Below, piece by piece: positions 28,691 to 38,389 of a DNA stretch of 64,000 nt. The position numbers were made by a program, and so were the translations under genes. This DNA comes from Fictibacillus norfolkensis. Its GTDB lineage: Bacteria; Bacillota; Bacilli; Bacillales; Fictibacillaceae. The notes beneath the pieces are model-generated. The model ran no database searches. It saw only the letters and a program-made list of their open reading frames with translations, and was not told the origin of the DNA. The stretch spans positions 558,001 through 622,000 of the forward strand of contig NZ_JACSQM010000001.1 of the NCBI RefSeq assembly GCF_014836645.1, in the 5' to 3' direction. The first letter of the stretch is position 1. The number at the start of each line of letters is the position of its first letter.

Positions 28691-28745
28691 TCAGTAATCG
28701 GGTGTATTTCTGTAATAAGAAATGTGCCCTTTCTTTTTGAATTGG
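28691..28745 (+). repeat. Flanking hairpin repeat A (upstream of haloperoxidase-like gene)
   Basis: GGGTGTATTTCT (28700-28711) and AGAAATGTGCCC (28718-28729) form a 12-bp stem with one or two G-U pairs, followed by TTTCTTTTTGAATTGG. About 50 bp resembles the copy at 29942-29992. Confidence 0.75.
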
Positions 28746-28837
28746 GCTTATTAGAAGGACACTTGTCCAAGCATGAATTTTTCTCCACCATACATTATTA
28801 AAATTAACAAAATAAGAGAAAGAGGCAAAAAAAATAT

Positions 28838-29689
28838 ATGCGATATAATTACCCTCTGTGGACAAAACTGCCTTATGCAGGACAAGATCACCCGCCAAAA
28901 AATCCTGTAAATCCCTATGCTGGTTCATGGCCTTTGAACTACTTAAAACAGGAAAAGCATGGATTTACTACTTTGGATGGCGAGCCGATTAAATTAAAGT
29001 TAAAAGATCCCCGGACGATTGATTGGAAAAAAGAATTAAAACAGGTTCAAAGAATTGTAGGACATATAACTAAAGAACAGATTAGGATCGCAAAGTTTTG
29101 GGCAGAAGGTCCTCCGAGTAAGCAATGGACTCCCATTGCCGATATCTTAATTGACACTTATAATGTGACACCGCCATATGCAGCTCGTATCCTTGCAGCT
29201 TTAAGTGCCGGAATGAATGATGCACTTGTTGTCACCTGGTATTTAAAATATCTAGCGCTTGTTCCTCGTCCCAATCAGTTTGACCCTAAGCTCGCGACTA
29301 TCGTCTGCACCCCTAATTTCCCTGCTTATCCTTCAGGCCACTCCGTATTATCCGGTACAGCGGAAGTTATCTTAAGCTATTTCTTCCCTACAGAAAGAGA
29401 AGGTCTGCATCAACTAGCTGAAGAAGATGCATTATCACGTCTATACGCAGGGGTTCATTTTAACGTGGATAATGAAGAAGGACTGCGCCTTGGAAGACAG
29501 ATTGGTAAGATTGTGATAAATCAATTATGCCAAGAACGGGATGCAAAAGGAAAATATATTGATAATCCTTATACGGAACATCGGAATGCAAAATTGTTCC
29601 CCCCTTCATATGTTCAAGCCATTCCTTTTGATTTTGATACAAAATGTTCATCACTTGTTATTGATCAAATCTCTGAAAAAAAACGCTAA
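28838..29689 (+). CDS. Vanadium-dependent haloperoxidase-like / PAP2-superfamily protein
   Basis: This 283-residue protein lacks transmembrane segments. It shares the acid phosphatase/haloperoxidase active-site triad: RPNQ (motif 1, preceded by KYLALVP), PAYPSGHSVLSG (motif 2, catalytic His) and SRLYAGVHFNVDNEEGLRLG (motif 3). It could oxidise halides with vanadate or act as a phosphatase; sequence alone does not decide. The ribosome site is weak (AAAGAGG, about 14 bases from ATG). It is a lone gene on the plus strand, flanked by two related hairpin repeats, and I see no signal peptide. Confidence 0.82.
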   Translation: MRYNYPLWTKLPYAGQDHPPKNPVNPYAGSWPLNYLKQEKHGFTTLDGEPIKLKLKDPRTIDWKKELKQVQRIVGHITKEQIRIAKFWAEGPPSKQWTPIADILIDTYNVTPPYAARILAALSAGMNDALVVTWYLKYLALVPRPNQFDPKLATIVCTPNFPAYPSGHSVLSGTAEVILSYFFPTEREGLHQLAEEDALSRLYAGVHFNVDNEEGLRLGRQIGKIVINQLCQERDAKGKYIDNPYTEHRNAKLFPPSYVQAIPFDFDTKCSSLVIDQISEKKR

Positions 29690-29941
29690 ACGTTAGAAGA
29701 ATAAAAAATATTGAGCTTAAAATGAGATAAATATAGTTTGCTTCCCTATTTGATAACAACATTTTAATTCAAAAAAACTAAAAGTAAGTCACGTTAAAAT
29801 ACTAGCTAATAATTTAATTTTGATCGCCCCACTCCGATAACAATCGATGAGATAACTCTGATTCTTACGCTTGGTAACAAAATTCTTAAATAAGGGAGAC
29901 TCCCATTCCTATTGAACAAACCTAGCTAATAGAAGGTTTCA

Positions 29942-29992
29942 TTTCAGGGTGCATTTCTAATATAAGAAATGCACCCTTCTCTTTGAAATGGA
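29942..29992 (+). repeat. Flanking hairpin repeat B (downstream of haloperoxidase-like gene)
   Basis: The perfect 12-bp stem GGGTGCATTTCT (29947-29958) / AGAAATGCACCC (29965-29976) is followed by TTCTCTTTGAAATGG, closely resembling 28691-28745. It could act as a distant terminator. The rest of 29690-30252 shows no gene I can support. Confidence 0.75.
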
Positions 29993-30086
29993 AGAGTCTT
30001 AATTTAAGTAATTTGTATCAGTATTAGGATAGTTCCTGTAATGAGTGATTCCACAAACGGCGATTACTTAATAAGGGGAAAAAGTA

Positions 30087-30116
30087 AACGACCAGAAAAA
30101 GATCTGGTCGTTTTTA
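30087..30116 (+). terminator. Orphan intrinsic terminator
   Basis: AACGACCAG AAAAAGAT CTGGTCGTT TTTA on the plus strand. No convincing gene lies directly upstream; the short open frame from 30041 runs through the hairpin. Confidence 0.7.
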
Positions 30117-30252
30117 TGTCATTTACATATCCGTTTATAGTACTATTCCACCTGCTAAATGGCTTTGGAATTACGATTTTCTCCTCCAAAAGAGAACCCG
30201 CTATGAAAATCCACCGCTTTTTTCAAACTTTGTATGAATGATCGAACTGCCA

Positions 30253-30624
30253 CTAGTTTCTCTTCCGCTTCTTTCTTAAAGGCTCCAAAACAAAATTCGT
30301 CAGGAACATATTGAGAAGTGAAATAATGACTGCAGCAAGTAATGCCATTCCGAATCCATCAATATTAAACGAGCTACCCATCAATTCCGCTGTTAACGAT
30401 AAAAGTGCTGCGTTGATCACGATTAAAAATAAACCGAGAGAGAAAATGGTTACAGGCAGTGTTAACAGAATTAGAAGAGGTTTTAGGAAAACATTAAAAA
30501 GTGATAACAAAACGCTAGCTAGTAAAGCAGCACTGATGTTTTCAATATGAAAAGCATCAAAGTAACCGGCTACTACCATTAGCGCAATCGTATTAATTAA
30601 TAAAGAAGCGAACCAGCTCATCAT
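30253..30624 (-). CDS. yvlD: YvlD, phage-holin-family membrane protein
   Basis: This protein of about 123 residues has four hydrophobic segments and the family features NIFxKP-type NVFLKPLLILLTLPVTIFSLGLF and GFGMALLAAVIISLLN; the C-terminus is very basic. B. subtilis yvlABCD belongs to the SigW/envelope-stress regulon; the family is similar to the holin-like YvlD. I placed the start at ATG 30624, just after the yvlC stop codon; ATG 30621 is equally possible, and ATG 30636 would sit directly on the ribosome site. It is the last gene of yvlB-yvlC-yvlD. Confidence 0.88.
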   Translation of the reverse strand: MMSWFASLLINTIALMVVAGYFDAFHIENISAALLASVLLSLFNVFLKPLLILLTLPVTIFSLGLFLIVINAALLSLTAELMGSSFNIDGFGMALLAAVIISLLNMFLTNFVLEPLRKKRKRN

Positions 30625-30625
30625 T

Positions 30626-30814
30626 TTATACGCCATCCTCTGGCATGACAGCTAGTGCGATAATGTAAGCTAAACCAACTGGAATAACCGCAGTAAACAG
30701 AGCAAGTGCTACTGTTCCTAATCTTACAACCGTAGGATCAACATTCATATACTCTGCAATTCCACCGCAAACTCCGGAAATTTTAGCATCGTTTGATCTT
30801 TTAAGTTTTTTCAT
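30626..30814 (-). CDS. yvlC: YvlC, PspC-domain membrane protein
   Basis: This 62-residue protein is a single PspC domain (KLKRSNDAKISGVCGGIAEYMNVDPTVVRLG) followed by one membrane segment (VALALFTAVIPVGLAYIIALAVM). Such proteins act in the membrane-stress response. ATG at 30814 follows AGAGGTG; an in-frame ATG four codons upstream lacks a site. It is coupled to yvlD and lies 14 bases after yvlB. Confidence 0.93.
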   Translation of the reverse strand: MKKLKRSNDAKISGVCGGIAEYMNVDPTVVRLGTVALALFTAVIPVGLAYIIALAVMPEDGV

Positions 30815-30828
30815 GATGTAAGTCACCT

Positions 30829-31908
30829 CTATTTCGCTTTTAACACCACAACAGAGCCTGTTTTTGCCTCCGCCTCCAATTTAAAAGACGGCCAGCTCTT
30901 ACCTCCGTTCGCAATAAAAGAAAGAAACTTTCGAGTCACTTCTTTCTTTTCTTCTCGGACCTCAACAGATTCAAAATCACAAACAAATCCGCCAACGATC
31001 GTTTTAAGAACGGCATCAAGCTCTACTGTTTCTGGGAATTCTGTTTCTATTTTTCCCGTCACCGTCTTAAAAGATGCATACCCTTCAACCGCTGAAGCAA
31101 AACGGCAGTAGATCGAACCATTTATGGTTTCTGACCGGACTTGTGAAGCATCTACAGAAAGGCGTACAGGTCCGTTCATCGTTTCTGCTTCTACGTCTTT
31201 AAACTGACAATCGTTAAGCGTTAATGAGCCATTAGCAGCGGATGCTTTAACGTTCTCTCCCGTACAGTGATTCATCGCAATCGCACCTACAGTCGTTTTA
31301 ACTGTCAGTGTTTTTGCATGAGATTCACTTATTTTTACAGGACCGTTGAACGTTGTGATCTTTATCTCATCATAAGCTTCTCTTGGAATAGAGATTATTG
31401 CGTTTACCTTTTGATGCTTATTTCTAGAATAGAAGCGCATCTTAGTGGCATCACAATCATAGAACGTTTCATTTCTAAATTTCGTTTTCGCCGAAGACCC
31501 TTCTGGCACTTTATAAACATGTGCATCGCACTCTACTTGCACGTCTTTTCGATCCCATGGAACGACCGTTACTGAACCGTTGTATACTTCAACATCCATT
31601 GCCTGAAACATGACATGACTATCTTGAAAGACATAATGAACAGGTTCAGAAGGTCCGAAATTCAAGTCAAAGTCAACCGTTTTAATACGCTTTACAACAC
31701 GGTCAAAAAACTTTGCCACTTTATAACCGGAAGTCGGCAGTTTAACAGCGGTGGCACCATTCATAGCTTTCTTTTTAAGATTGAGAGAACCAATCGAGCT
31801 CAGCTGCAGCTTCTTCTTATCATTAAGGGCATACAAAAGTTTCTCCGCTTCTTCAACAGAGATCTTACCTTCGTTCAGCATGTTTAAAATCATTTTGCGT
31901 TCTTCCAT
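30829..31908 (-). CDS. yvlB: YvlB, DUF4097-type adhesin-like beta-solenoid protein
   Basis: In this 359-residue protein the N-terminal 45 residues (LNMLNEGKISVEEAEKLLYAL) form the short helical SHOCT-like module common in YvlB. The remainder is a series of beta-strand repeats with an NG signature (TFNGPVKI, AANGSLTLNDC, TMNGPVRL, TINGSIYC, TVTGKIE), typical of DUF4097/DUF2807. The function is probably scaffold or signalling at the envelope. AGGAGG lies upstream of ATG 31908. It is the first gene of yvlBCD. Confidence 0.9.
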   Translation of the reverse strand: MEERKMILNMLNEGKISVEEAEKLLYALNDKKKLQLSSIGSLNLKKKAMNGATAVKLPTSGYKVAKFFDRVVKRIKTVDFDLNFGPSEPVHYVFQDSHVMFQAMDVEVYNGSVTVVPWDRKDVQVECDAHVYKVPEGSSAKTKFRNETFYDCDATKMRFYSRNKHQKVNAIISIPREAYDEIKITTFNGPVKISESHAKTLTVKTTVGAIAMNHCTGENVKASAANGSLTLNDCQFKDVEAETMNGPVRLSVDASQVRSETINGSIYCRFASAVEGYASFKTVTGKIETEFPETVELDAVLKTIVGGFVCDFESVEVREEKKEVTRKFLSFIANGGKSWPSFKLEAEAKTGSVVVLKAK

Positions 31909-32000
31909 ACATTGACGCCTCCTTTTTGGGGTTCCGTCACCGGCGTCGGCTGATTCTAAGATGACTGAGACTTTCCGGTATTACTTGTACAAAATTTAGT

Positions 32001-32303
32001 TTATGAAACAATTACCTTTATCCCTTTAACAATATTCCAGATCATCACAATTAATGTCAGCGATCCAAAAATGAGTGCACTTATAATAATAGCGACTAGA
32101 TGATATTGCGTTTCAAAAATGATAATAATACCTAATGGAACAGCGATAATGGGAAATAGATGGGACAAAAATGATCTTTTTGCGTGCTCCATCACTTCAG
32201 GCTCATCTGTGATAAGATATACAGCGATCGGAAATAAAAATGGTGCAAAAAACAGACTAAAATAACATAGTGCAGAAATAGCTTTTTTTGAGCCTTCCTT
32301 CAT
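32001..32303 (-). CDS. DUF4870-like small membrane protein (YvlA-like position)
   Basis: 100 residues with three or four membrane segments: ALCYFSLFFAPFLFPIAVYLI, then a polar stretch MEHAKRSFLSHLFPII, then two further segments. The layout matches DUF4870/Tic20-like small proteins. GGAGG lies nine bases upstream of ATG. It precedes yvlBCD by about 90 bases on the same strand, the place of yvlA in B. subtilis, but the identity is inferred from context. The 10-bp palindrome GGCACGTGCC lies upstream. Confidence 0.7.
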   Translation of the reverse strand: MKEGSKKAISALCYFSLFFAPFLFPIAVYLITDEPEVMEHAKRSFLSHLFPIIAVPLGIIIIFETQYHLVAIIISALIFGSLTLIVMIWNIVKGIKVIVS

Positions 32304-32476
32304 GAAACAAGACCTCCTGCTTTAATAAAACTATAACAAACGGGACTGCAAGCAAAAGGCACGTGCCTTTTTTACTTCGACCCTTTTAACAATCTTCCTT
32401 TATCTCTATAGCCATTCGACATAACTTCTAAAATTCCGTATCATAATGACAAAAACACCCAAGGGAGCAACCACCA

Positions 32477-32677
32477 TTGAAACAGATTCGAACATTAAAA
32501 ATTCTTTTTATCGTATTAGCTATACTCATGATCACTAGCATTATATTCGGCGTTATGACTGAAGATGCTATGGAACTTACCGTAAATGATCGAATTCTCG
32601 CTGGCATTTTCGGGTCATTCATCGTAATTGTGATCAACTATGTACTCTATAAAATTCTTTCTAAGATATGGAAATAA
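32477..32677 (+). CDS. Small two-segment membrane protein, unknown
   Basis: 66 residues, with two hydrophobic segments (TLKILFIVLAILMITSIIFGVM and ILAGIFGSFIVIVINYVLYKIL) separated by an acidic loop. The start is TTG at 32477, with AAGGGAG nine bases upstream; no ATG has a comparable site. I do not recognise it. It is divergent from the YvlA-like gene. Confidence 0.6.
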   Translation: MKQIRTLKILFIVLAILMITSIIFGVMTEDAMELTVNDRILAGIFGSFIVIVINYVLYKILSKIWK

Positions 32678-32780
32678 AAACACCTATCTATTTTATACGA
32701 AAATTGTCGTTTTGAGGAGATTTGTTTAACAAAACCGTAAAAAAGGAATGGATATATAACCAAGACAGGAGTGATTTATT

Positions 32781-32984
32781 ATGGCTGATGTTAAAAAGAA
32801 GCAAAAAGGCAAAATGGACAATCCTGAACAATACAAAACAGATCAACAAAGCTTGTTTGATAAATTTGAGAGTGAACAAAATGTTGATCCCATTCCGATG
32901 GAAGATCTTAAGCAAGAAAAGCGTGAAGAAAAGGATAAGAAAGCTACAAAAAACTCTTCTTCTTCAGAGGAAAAGTATAAATAA
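32781..32984 (+). CDS. Small, highly charged hydrophilic protein, unknown
   Basis: 67 residues, with about half of them Lys, Glu, Asp or Gln (for example DLKQEKREEKDKKATKN), ending in a Ser run and KYK. No hydrophobic core is visible, so it is probably disordered, as are many small sporulation-associated proteins; that role is inference. AGGAGTG lies eight bases upstream of ATG 32781, and a terminator follows. Confidence 0.7.
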   Translation: MADVKKKQKGKMDNPEQYKTDQQSLFDKFESEQNVDPIPMEDLKQEKREEKDKKATKNSSSSEEKYK

Positions 32985-33000
32985 AACTTAATATTCTAAT

Positions 33001-33036
33001 GCATCTTTTCTTAAAACGAAAAGGTGTATTTTTTTC
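33001..33036 (+). terminator. Terminator of the small charged protein gene
   Basis: GCATCTTTTC TTAAAAC GAAAAGGTGTA stem-loop followed by TTTTTTTCG. Confidence 0.82.
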
Positions 33037-33061
33037 GCTTTCTTCCTTCACCATTTTATAG

Positions 33062-33217
33062 AAACGCCTACCCAGGGAAATTTCTCAGTCTATTTTTCTT
33101 AGTGAGAATACGATTAAGAATCATGTCGCCTCTCTCCTGAGAAAGTTAGATGTAAAAGATCGAACGACAGCTGTAATCAGAGCCTATCAGCATGGTTGGA
33201 TAAAAGGTTTGAATACC
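33062..33217 (+). pseudogene. Remnant of a LuxR/NarL-type HTH response regulator (C-terminal end only)
   Basis: Reading from 33062, the plus strand encodes KRLPREISQSIFLSENTIK, then NHVASLLRKLDVKDRTTAV and IRAYQHGWIKG. This is the LuxR/GerE helix-turn-helix consensus (LTxRE-I-x-LFLSExTVKNHV-x-RKLxVxDRTxA). It is preceded by an in-frame stop (33059-33061), lacks any receiver domain or start codon, and runs on without a stop into the uvrA terminator. It is therefore a decayed fragment. Confidence 0.8.
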
Positions 33218-33236
33218 TTACTCTCCAATCAAGATC

Positions 33237-33272
33237 AAAAAAAAAGGACGTTTCATTCACCGTCCTTTTTTT
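33237..33272 (-). terminator. Terminator of uvrA
   Basis: The minus-strand hairpin AAAAAAAGGACG GTGAATGAAA CGTCCTTTTTTTTT lies directly after the uvrA stop codon. Confidence 0.9.
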
Positions 33273-33280
33273 ATCCTTTG

Positions 33281-36151
33281 TTATTTAATCGTTTCTTTTT
33301 CTTTAATCTTTCCAGTCATACGTTTTCTATCACGTTTTAAGATTGGAGCAAGATAACGGCCGGTGTGAGAACCTTCGATTTCAGCTAACTCCTCTGGCGT
33401 ACCAGTACCAACGATCATACCGCCCTTATCCCCACCTTCAGGTCCAAGATCGACTAAATGATCACACTGCTTGATGACATCAAGATTATGCTCAATAACA
33501 AGTACAGAATCTCCGTTATCTACAAGTCTTTGAAGAACGACAAGTAAACGAGAAATATCATCTACGTGAAGACCAGTTGTAGGTTCATCTAGAATGTAGA
33601 TGGTTTTCCCTGTAGAACGCTTATGAAGCTGTGACGCAAGCTTCACACGCTGTGCTTCTCCTCCAGAAAGAGTAGTAGCCGATTGACCAAGCTTAATATA
33701 ACCAAGACCTACATCAAGAATAGTCTGAAGCTTTCGATTGATCTTAGGGATATTAGCAAAGAACTCAACAGAATCTTCCACCGTCATATCTAAGATGTCA
33801 GCGATGTTTTTCCCTTTATACTTCACTTCTAGCGTTTCTCTGTTATATCGTTTACCATGACAAACTTCACATGGTACATATACATCTGGCAAGAAGTGCA
33901 TCTCAATCTTAATGATTCCATCCCCACGGCATGCTTCACAACGTCCACCTTTAACGTTGAAGGAGAAACGACCTTTTTTATATCCACGAACTTTCGCTTC
34001 ATTCGTTGATGCAAACACATCACGAATATCATCAAATACTCCGGTATATGTCGCGGGATTCGATCGTGGCGTTCTGCCTATTGGAGACTGGTCGATATCA
34101 ATAACTTTATCGATATGTTCAAGACCCTTCATTGACTTATGGGCACCAGGCTTGTCCTTTGCACGGTGCAGCTTTTGTGCAAGAGCTTTATGCAGGATTT
34201 CATTAACAAGCGTACTCTTTCCAGATCCCGATACACCTGTCACTCCTGTAAACAACCCTAATGGAATCTTAGCAGAAACGTTCTTTAAGTTGTTTTCTGT
34301 TGCACCTTTTACTTCAATATATCTTCCATCTGGCTTACGTCTTTCTTTTGGAAGAGGAATAAACTTCTTACCAGACAAATATTGCCCAGTCAGTGAGGCT
34401 GGGTCTTCCATAATCTCTTGTGGTGTACCTTGTGATGTGATCACACCACCATGCGCTCCGGCACCAGGACCGATATCGATGACATAATCTGCTGCTAGCA
34501 TCGTATCTTCGTCATGCTCAACGACGATCAACGTATTTCCAAGAGAACGCATTTCTTCGAGTGTACGAATCAGACGGTCATTATCTCTCTGATGAAGGCC
34601 GATTGACGGCTCATCAAGAATATAAAGAACGCCCATCAAACGTGACCCCACTTGAGTCGCAAGACGAATACGCTGTGCTTCACCACCAGATAGCGTCCCA
34701 GCAGCTCGGCTTAGCGTTAAATAGTCTAGTCCAACATTGATCAAGAAACCTGAACGATCCACGATCTCGCGGAGAATCAGCTTCGCGATCGCACGTTCTT
34801 TATTCGTCAGATTAAGGTTATCGAAGAATTCTCTTGCTTCTGTAATGGAAAGAGCAGTCGTTTCACCGATATGCCTCCCGTTGATCAAAACAGAAAGAGC
34901 TTCTTTTTTCAGACGATGCCCTTTACATGTTGGACATGGCTTTTGTGCCATATATCCTTCCATCTGCTCACGAATATAATCTGAACTCGTTTCACGGTAT
35001 CTGCGCTGAATGTTGCCTAATACCCCTTCAAACTGAATCTCATTTTTACGTATTTGACCAAAATCATTTTTGTACGTGAATGTAAGGTATTCCTTACTTC
35101 CGTTCAATATTTTATCCATCTGCTCTTTTGGCAGAGATTCAACGGGTACATCCATATCGATACCAAAGTGGTTACAGATACTTTCAAGAAGCTGTGGATA
35201 ATATTGCGAACTGATCGGTTCCCAAGGAGCGATGGCGTTGTCTCGTAAAGTACGACTCCAGTCTGGAATAACAAGCTCTGGATCTACTTCGAGTTTTACT
35301 CCTAAACCATCACACGAAGAGCACGCCCCGAATGGACTGTTAAAGGAAAACAAACGTGGCTCTAATTCACCAATTGAAAATCCACAATGAGGACAAGCAT
35401 GGTTTTGCGAGAATAAAAGTTCCTCTTCTTCCATAACATCGACGACAACACTTCCTCCACCAAGGTTGAGTGCCGCCTCAAGAGAGTCAGCTAGACGAGT
35501 AGCGACTCCTTCTTTTACGACGATACGGTCGATCACGATTTCAATCGTATGTTTTTTATTTTTCTCAAGCTTAATTTCCTCAGAGATTTCACGCATCTCT
35601 CCGTCGATTCGAACACGAACATACCCTTGTTTCTTAATATCTTCAAGCGCTTTAACATGTTCTCCTTTTCTACCGGAAACAACAGGTGCTAAAATTTGAA
35701 GTTTTGTACGCTCAGGATATTCTAAGATTCGGTCGACCATCTGTTCAATCGTTTGGGAAGTGATTTCCACGTTATGAACAGGACATACCGGTCGACCGAT
35801 ACGTGCGAATAGAAGACGAAGATAGTCATAGATTTCTGTAACCGTACCTACTGTTGAGCGAGGGTTACGGCTTGTTGTTTTTTGATCGATCGAAATAGCA
35901 GGTGACAGACCCTCAATCGAATCCACATCCGGCTTGTCCATCTGTCCAAGAAACTGACGGGCATAAGCTGAAAGCGATTCAACGTAACGTCTCTGTCCTT
36001 CTGCATAAATGGTATCGAAAGCAAGTGAAGATTTACCCGACCCAGATAAGCCGGTTAAAACAACCAGCTTATCACGTGGTATCGTAATATCTATATTCTT
36101 TAAATTATGGGCTCTAGCACCCTTTACAACTATGTTTTGATTGGTAGCCAA
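33281..36151 (-). CDS. uvrA: Excinuclease ABC subunit A
   Basis: UvrA recognises bulky DNA lesions and loads UvrB in nucleotide excision repair. The 956-residue protein has two ABC ATPase modules: Walker [13 protein letters not shown] near residue 33 and [12 protein letters not shown] near residue 640, with signature motifs [12 protein letters not shown] and [12 protein letters not shown]. Two zinc-finger regions are present (CPHCGFSIG...CSSCDGLG, and CEACRGDG...CEVCHGKRY). It starts six bases after the uvrB stop, so uvrBA is an operon. Confidence 0.98.
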   Translation of the reverse strand: MATNQNIVVKGARAHNLKNIDITIPRDKLVVLTGLSGSGKSSLAFDTIYAEGQRRYVESLSAYARQFLGQMDKPDVDSIEGLSPAISIDQKTTSRNPRSTVGTVTEIYDYLRLLFARIGRPVCPVHNVEITSQTIEQMVDRILEYPERTKLQILAPVVSGRKGEHVKALEDIKKQGYVRVRIDGEMREISEEIKLEKNKKHTIEIVIDRIVVKEGVATRLADSLEAALNLGGGSVVVDVMEEEELLFSQNHACPHCGFSIGELEPRLFSFNSPFGACSSCDGLGVKLEVDPELVIPDWSRTLRDNAIAPWEPISSQYYPQLLESICNHFGIDMDVPVESLPKEQMDKILNGSKEYLTFTYKNDFGQIRKNEIQFEGVLGNIQRRYRETSSDYIREQMEGYMAQKPCPTCKGHRLKKEALSVLINGRHIGETTALSITEAREFFDNLNLTNKERAIAKLILREIVDRSGFLINVGLDYLTLSRAAGTLSGGEAQRIRLATQVGSRLMGVLYILDEPSIGLHQRDNDRLIRTLEEMRSLGNTLIVVEHDEDTMLAADYVIDIGPGAGAHGGVITSQGTPQEIMEDPASLTGQYLSGKKFIPLPKERRKPDGRYIEVKGATENNLKNVSAKIPLGLFTGVTGVSGSGKSTLVNEILHKALAQKLHRAKDKPGAHKSMKGLEHIDKVIDIDQSPIGRTPRSNPATYTGVFDDIRDVFASTNEAKVRGYKKGRFSFNVKGGRCEACRGDGIIKIEMHFLPDVYVPCEVCHGKRYNRETLEVKYKGKNIADILDMTVEDSVEFFANIPKINRKLQTILDVGLGYIKLGQSATTLSGGEAQRVKLASQLHKRSTGKTIYILDEPTTGLHVDDISRLLVVLQRLVDNGDSVLVIEHNLDVIKQCDHLVDLGPEGGDKGGMIVGTGTPEELAEIEGSHTGRYLAPILKRDRKRMTGKIKEKETIK

Positions 36152-36157
36152 CTGCTA

Positions 36158-38149
36158 TCATCCTTCCGCTTTTAACTCAAGAATGAGGTCACGAAGCTCT
36201 GCTGCACGCTCGAACTGAAGGTTTTTTGCAGCATCCTTCATCTCTTTTTCCATACGCTCGATAAACGCTTCGCGATCTTTCTTGCTCATCTTTTGCTTAG
36301 GAGCTTTTGAATTTGTATACGTTTCTGTATCTTCGGCAGCTTGAGTCGCACGAATCACATCACGCACTTCTTTTTTAATCGTTGTCGGCGTGATTCCATG
36401 CTTTTCGTTGTGTTCCATTTGTTTCTGTCGTCTGCGCTGCGTCTCATCAATCGCGATCTGCATGGACTTTGTAATCTTATCTCCATACATAATAACGTGA
36501 CCGTTTGAGTTACGCGCAGCACGACCAATCGTTTGGATCAACGAGCGCTCTGAACGTAAGAAGCCCTCTTTATCTGCGTCTAAAATGGCAACGAGAGAAA
36601 CTTCAGGAAGATCTAACCCTTCCCGCAGCAAGTTAATGCCGACGAGTACATCAAACACACCTAGACGTAGATCGCGTATGATTTGTATCCGTTCTAGCGT
36701 CTTAATCTCTGAATGCAGGTATCGAACTTTTATGCCGAGTTCTACAAAATAATCGGTAAGATCTTCAGACATCTTTTTCGTTAATGTCGTAACAAGAACT
36801 CGTTCGTTTTTCTCGATTCTTTCGTTGATCTCCCCTAGTAAGTCATCAATCTGACCTTTCATCGGACGAACTTCTAGTGTAGGATCCAAGAGCCCTGTTG
36901 GACGAATAATCTGCTCAACCGGATCAGGTGCGTGTTCGAGCTCATACGGACCTGGAGTTGCTGATACGTAAATGTGCTGAAACTTTGTATAACGCTCAAA
37001 TTCATCGAACGTTAACGGACGGTTATCTTTTGCGGAAGGTAATCGGAATCCATGATCGACAAGGACTCCTTTTCTCGCTTGGTCTCCATTAAACATTCCA
37101 CGAATCTGCGGGAGAGTAACATGGGACTCATCAATAACGATCAGTGAATCATCCGGAAAATAGTCTAGAAGTGTGTAAGGCGTTGAACCTAATGGTCTTA
37201 GAGTCAGGTGAACAGAATAGTTCTCGATTCCTGAACAGAACCCCATTTCCGCCATCATCTCTAGGTCGTATCTTGTACGCTGTTCGAGACGCTGTGCTTC
37301 TAATAGTTTTCCGGCTTCATTCAATTCTTTTAGGCGATCTTCAAGTTCAGCTTCAATGCGCTTGATCGCTACTTTCATTTTCTCTTCACGTGTTACGAAG
37401 TGGGAAGCCGGGAAAATGGCAACGTGAGTACGTTCACCAAGAATTTCGCCTGTGAGTGCGTCCACTTCAGTAATTCGATCGATCTCATCACCAAAAAACT
37501 CCACGCGAAGACAATGCTCGTCGCGTGAGGCTGGGAAGATTTCCACGACATCTCCTCTAACTCGGAACGTACCACGAGTAAAGTTAATATCATTGCGGTT
37601 GTATTGAACATCTACAAGATCACGTAAAAGCTGGTCACGGTCTTTCTCCATTCCTTCTCTTAAGGAGATCACCATGTCTTTATACTCTTCAGGTGAACCT
37701 AGACCATAAATACACGATACACTGGCCACAATAATAACGTCTTTTCGTTCAAAAAGTGATGAGGTAGCCGAGTGGCGAAGTTTATCGATCTCATCATTAA
37801 TACTTGCATCTTTTTCGATATACGTATCAGAATGTGCGATGTATGCTTCTGGCTGATAATAATCGTAATATGAAACAAAATATTCAACTGCGTTGTTCGG
37901 GAAAAATTCTTTTAACTCACTATAAAGCTGTCCGGCTAATGTTTTGTTATGAGCTATAACAAGAGTCGGTTTGTTTACTTCCTGAATAACATTGGATACC
38001 GTAAACGTCTTCCCTGTTCCGGTCGCACCAAGCAGGGTCATACTCTTTTTTCCTGCGTTTATATTGTTCACAAGATGTTTGATCGCTGCGGGCTGATCTC
38101 CTTGTGGCTCATAGTTTGATTTGATTTCGAACATTTGACTTTGACTCAC
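36158..38149 (-). CDS. uvrB: Excinuclease ABC subunit B
   Basis: UvrB verifies damage and recruits UvrC. The 663-residue helicase-fold protein has Walker [11 protein letters not shown], the beta-hairpin region [25 protein letters not shown] at motif II, the helicase C-terminal motif TIGRAARN, and a C-terminal UVR domain ([13 protein letters not shown]) that contacts UvrC. GTG at 38149 follows GGAGG by nine bases. Upstream lies an extended -10 promoter and a LexA-like box. Confidence 0.98.
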   Translation of the reverse strand: MSQSQMFEIKSNYEPQGDQPAAIKHLVNNINAGKKSMTLLGATGTGKTFTVSNVIQEVNKPTLVIAHNKTLAGQLYSELKEFFPNNAVEYFVSYYDYYQPEAYIAHSDTYIEKDASINDEIDKLRHSATSSLFERKDVIIVASVSCIYGLGSPEEYKDMVISLREGMEKDRDQLLRDLVDVQYNRNDINFTRGTFRVRGDVVEIFPASRDEHCLRVEFFGDEIDRITEVDALTGEILGERTHVAIFPASHFVTREEKMKVAIKRIEAELEDRLKELNEAGKLLEAQRLEQRTRYDLEMMAEMGFCSGIENYSVHLTLRPLGSTPYTLLDYFPDDSLIVIDESHVTLPQIRGMFNGDQARKGVLVDHGFRLPSAKDNRPLTFDEFERYTKFQHIYVSATPGPYELEHAPDPVEQIIRPTGLLDPTLEVRPMKGQIDDLLGEINERIEKNERVLVTTLTKKMSEDLTDYFVELGIKVRYLHSEIKTLERIQIIRDLRLGVFDVLVGINLLREGLDLPEVSLVAILDADKEGFLRSERSLIQTIGRAARNSNGHVIMYGDKITKSMQIAIDETQRRRQKQMEHNEKHGITPTTIKKEVRDVIRATQAAEDTETYTNSKAPKQKMSKKDREAFIERMEKEMKDAAKNLQFERAAELRDLILELKAEG

Positions 38150-38186
38150 AAAACCGAACCTCCGTTCCTAAATTCTGGTTACTCAA

Positions 38187-38192
38187 ATTATA
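38187..38192 (-). promoter_or_regulatory. Extended -10 promoter element of uvrBA
   Basis: The minus strand reads TGCTATAAT, that is TATAAT with the extended -10 TG one base upstream. No good -35 hexamer is visible at the right distance. Confidence 0.55.
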
Positions 38193-38223
38193 GCACAGGC
38201 CATATCCAAAAACCTAATAATTA

Positions 38224-38237
38224 CGAACAAATATTCG
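38224..38237. promoter_or_regulatory. Candidate LexA/DinR (SOS) box upstream of uvrBA
   Basis: CGAACAAATATTCG is one base away from the Bacillus SOS box CGAAC-N4-GTTCG. It lies about 32 bases upstream of the -10. uvrB is an SOS gene in B. subtilis, which supports the reading. Confidence 0.6.
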
Positions 38238-38290
38238 CAGAAGTTTCTGGAAAGAAAGTAAAGTGGTATACTCAAAGGTAGGCGCAAGAT

Positions 38291-38328
38291 GGGAAATAAA
38301 TTGTTTGGGGTCTGACCCCATTTCCCGC
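38291..38328. repeat. GGGGTC-type palindromic repeat, copy 2
   Basis: GGGAAATAAATTGTTTGGGGTCTGACCCC followed by ATTTCCCGC. The core shares 27 of 29 bases with 39624-39652, and the outer GGGAAAT/ATTTCCC extends the palindrome. Confidence 0.75.
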
Positions 38329-38389
38329 TAGCAATACCATGATTTTCATAAAAATTGTATAAGGTGTGTCCCCTTAAAGGAGTTTTAAA

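Noticed and set aside
30041..30241. 66-codon frame
   Set aside because: It reads through the terminator hairpin at 30087-30116 and has no ribosome site.
32722..32991. 89-codon frame overlapping the small charged protein gene
   Set aside because: The competing frame starting at 32781 has AGGAGTG at the right distance; the longer frame has none and poor codon use.
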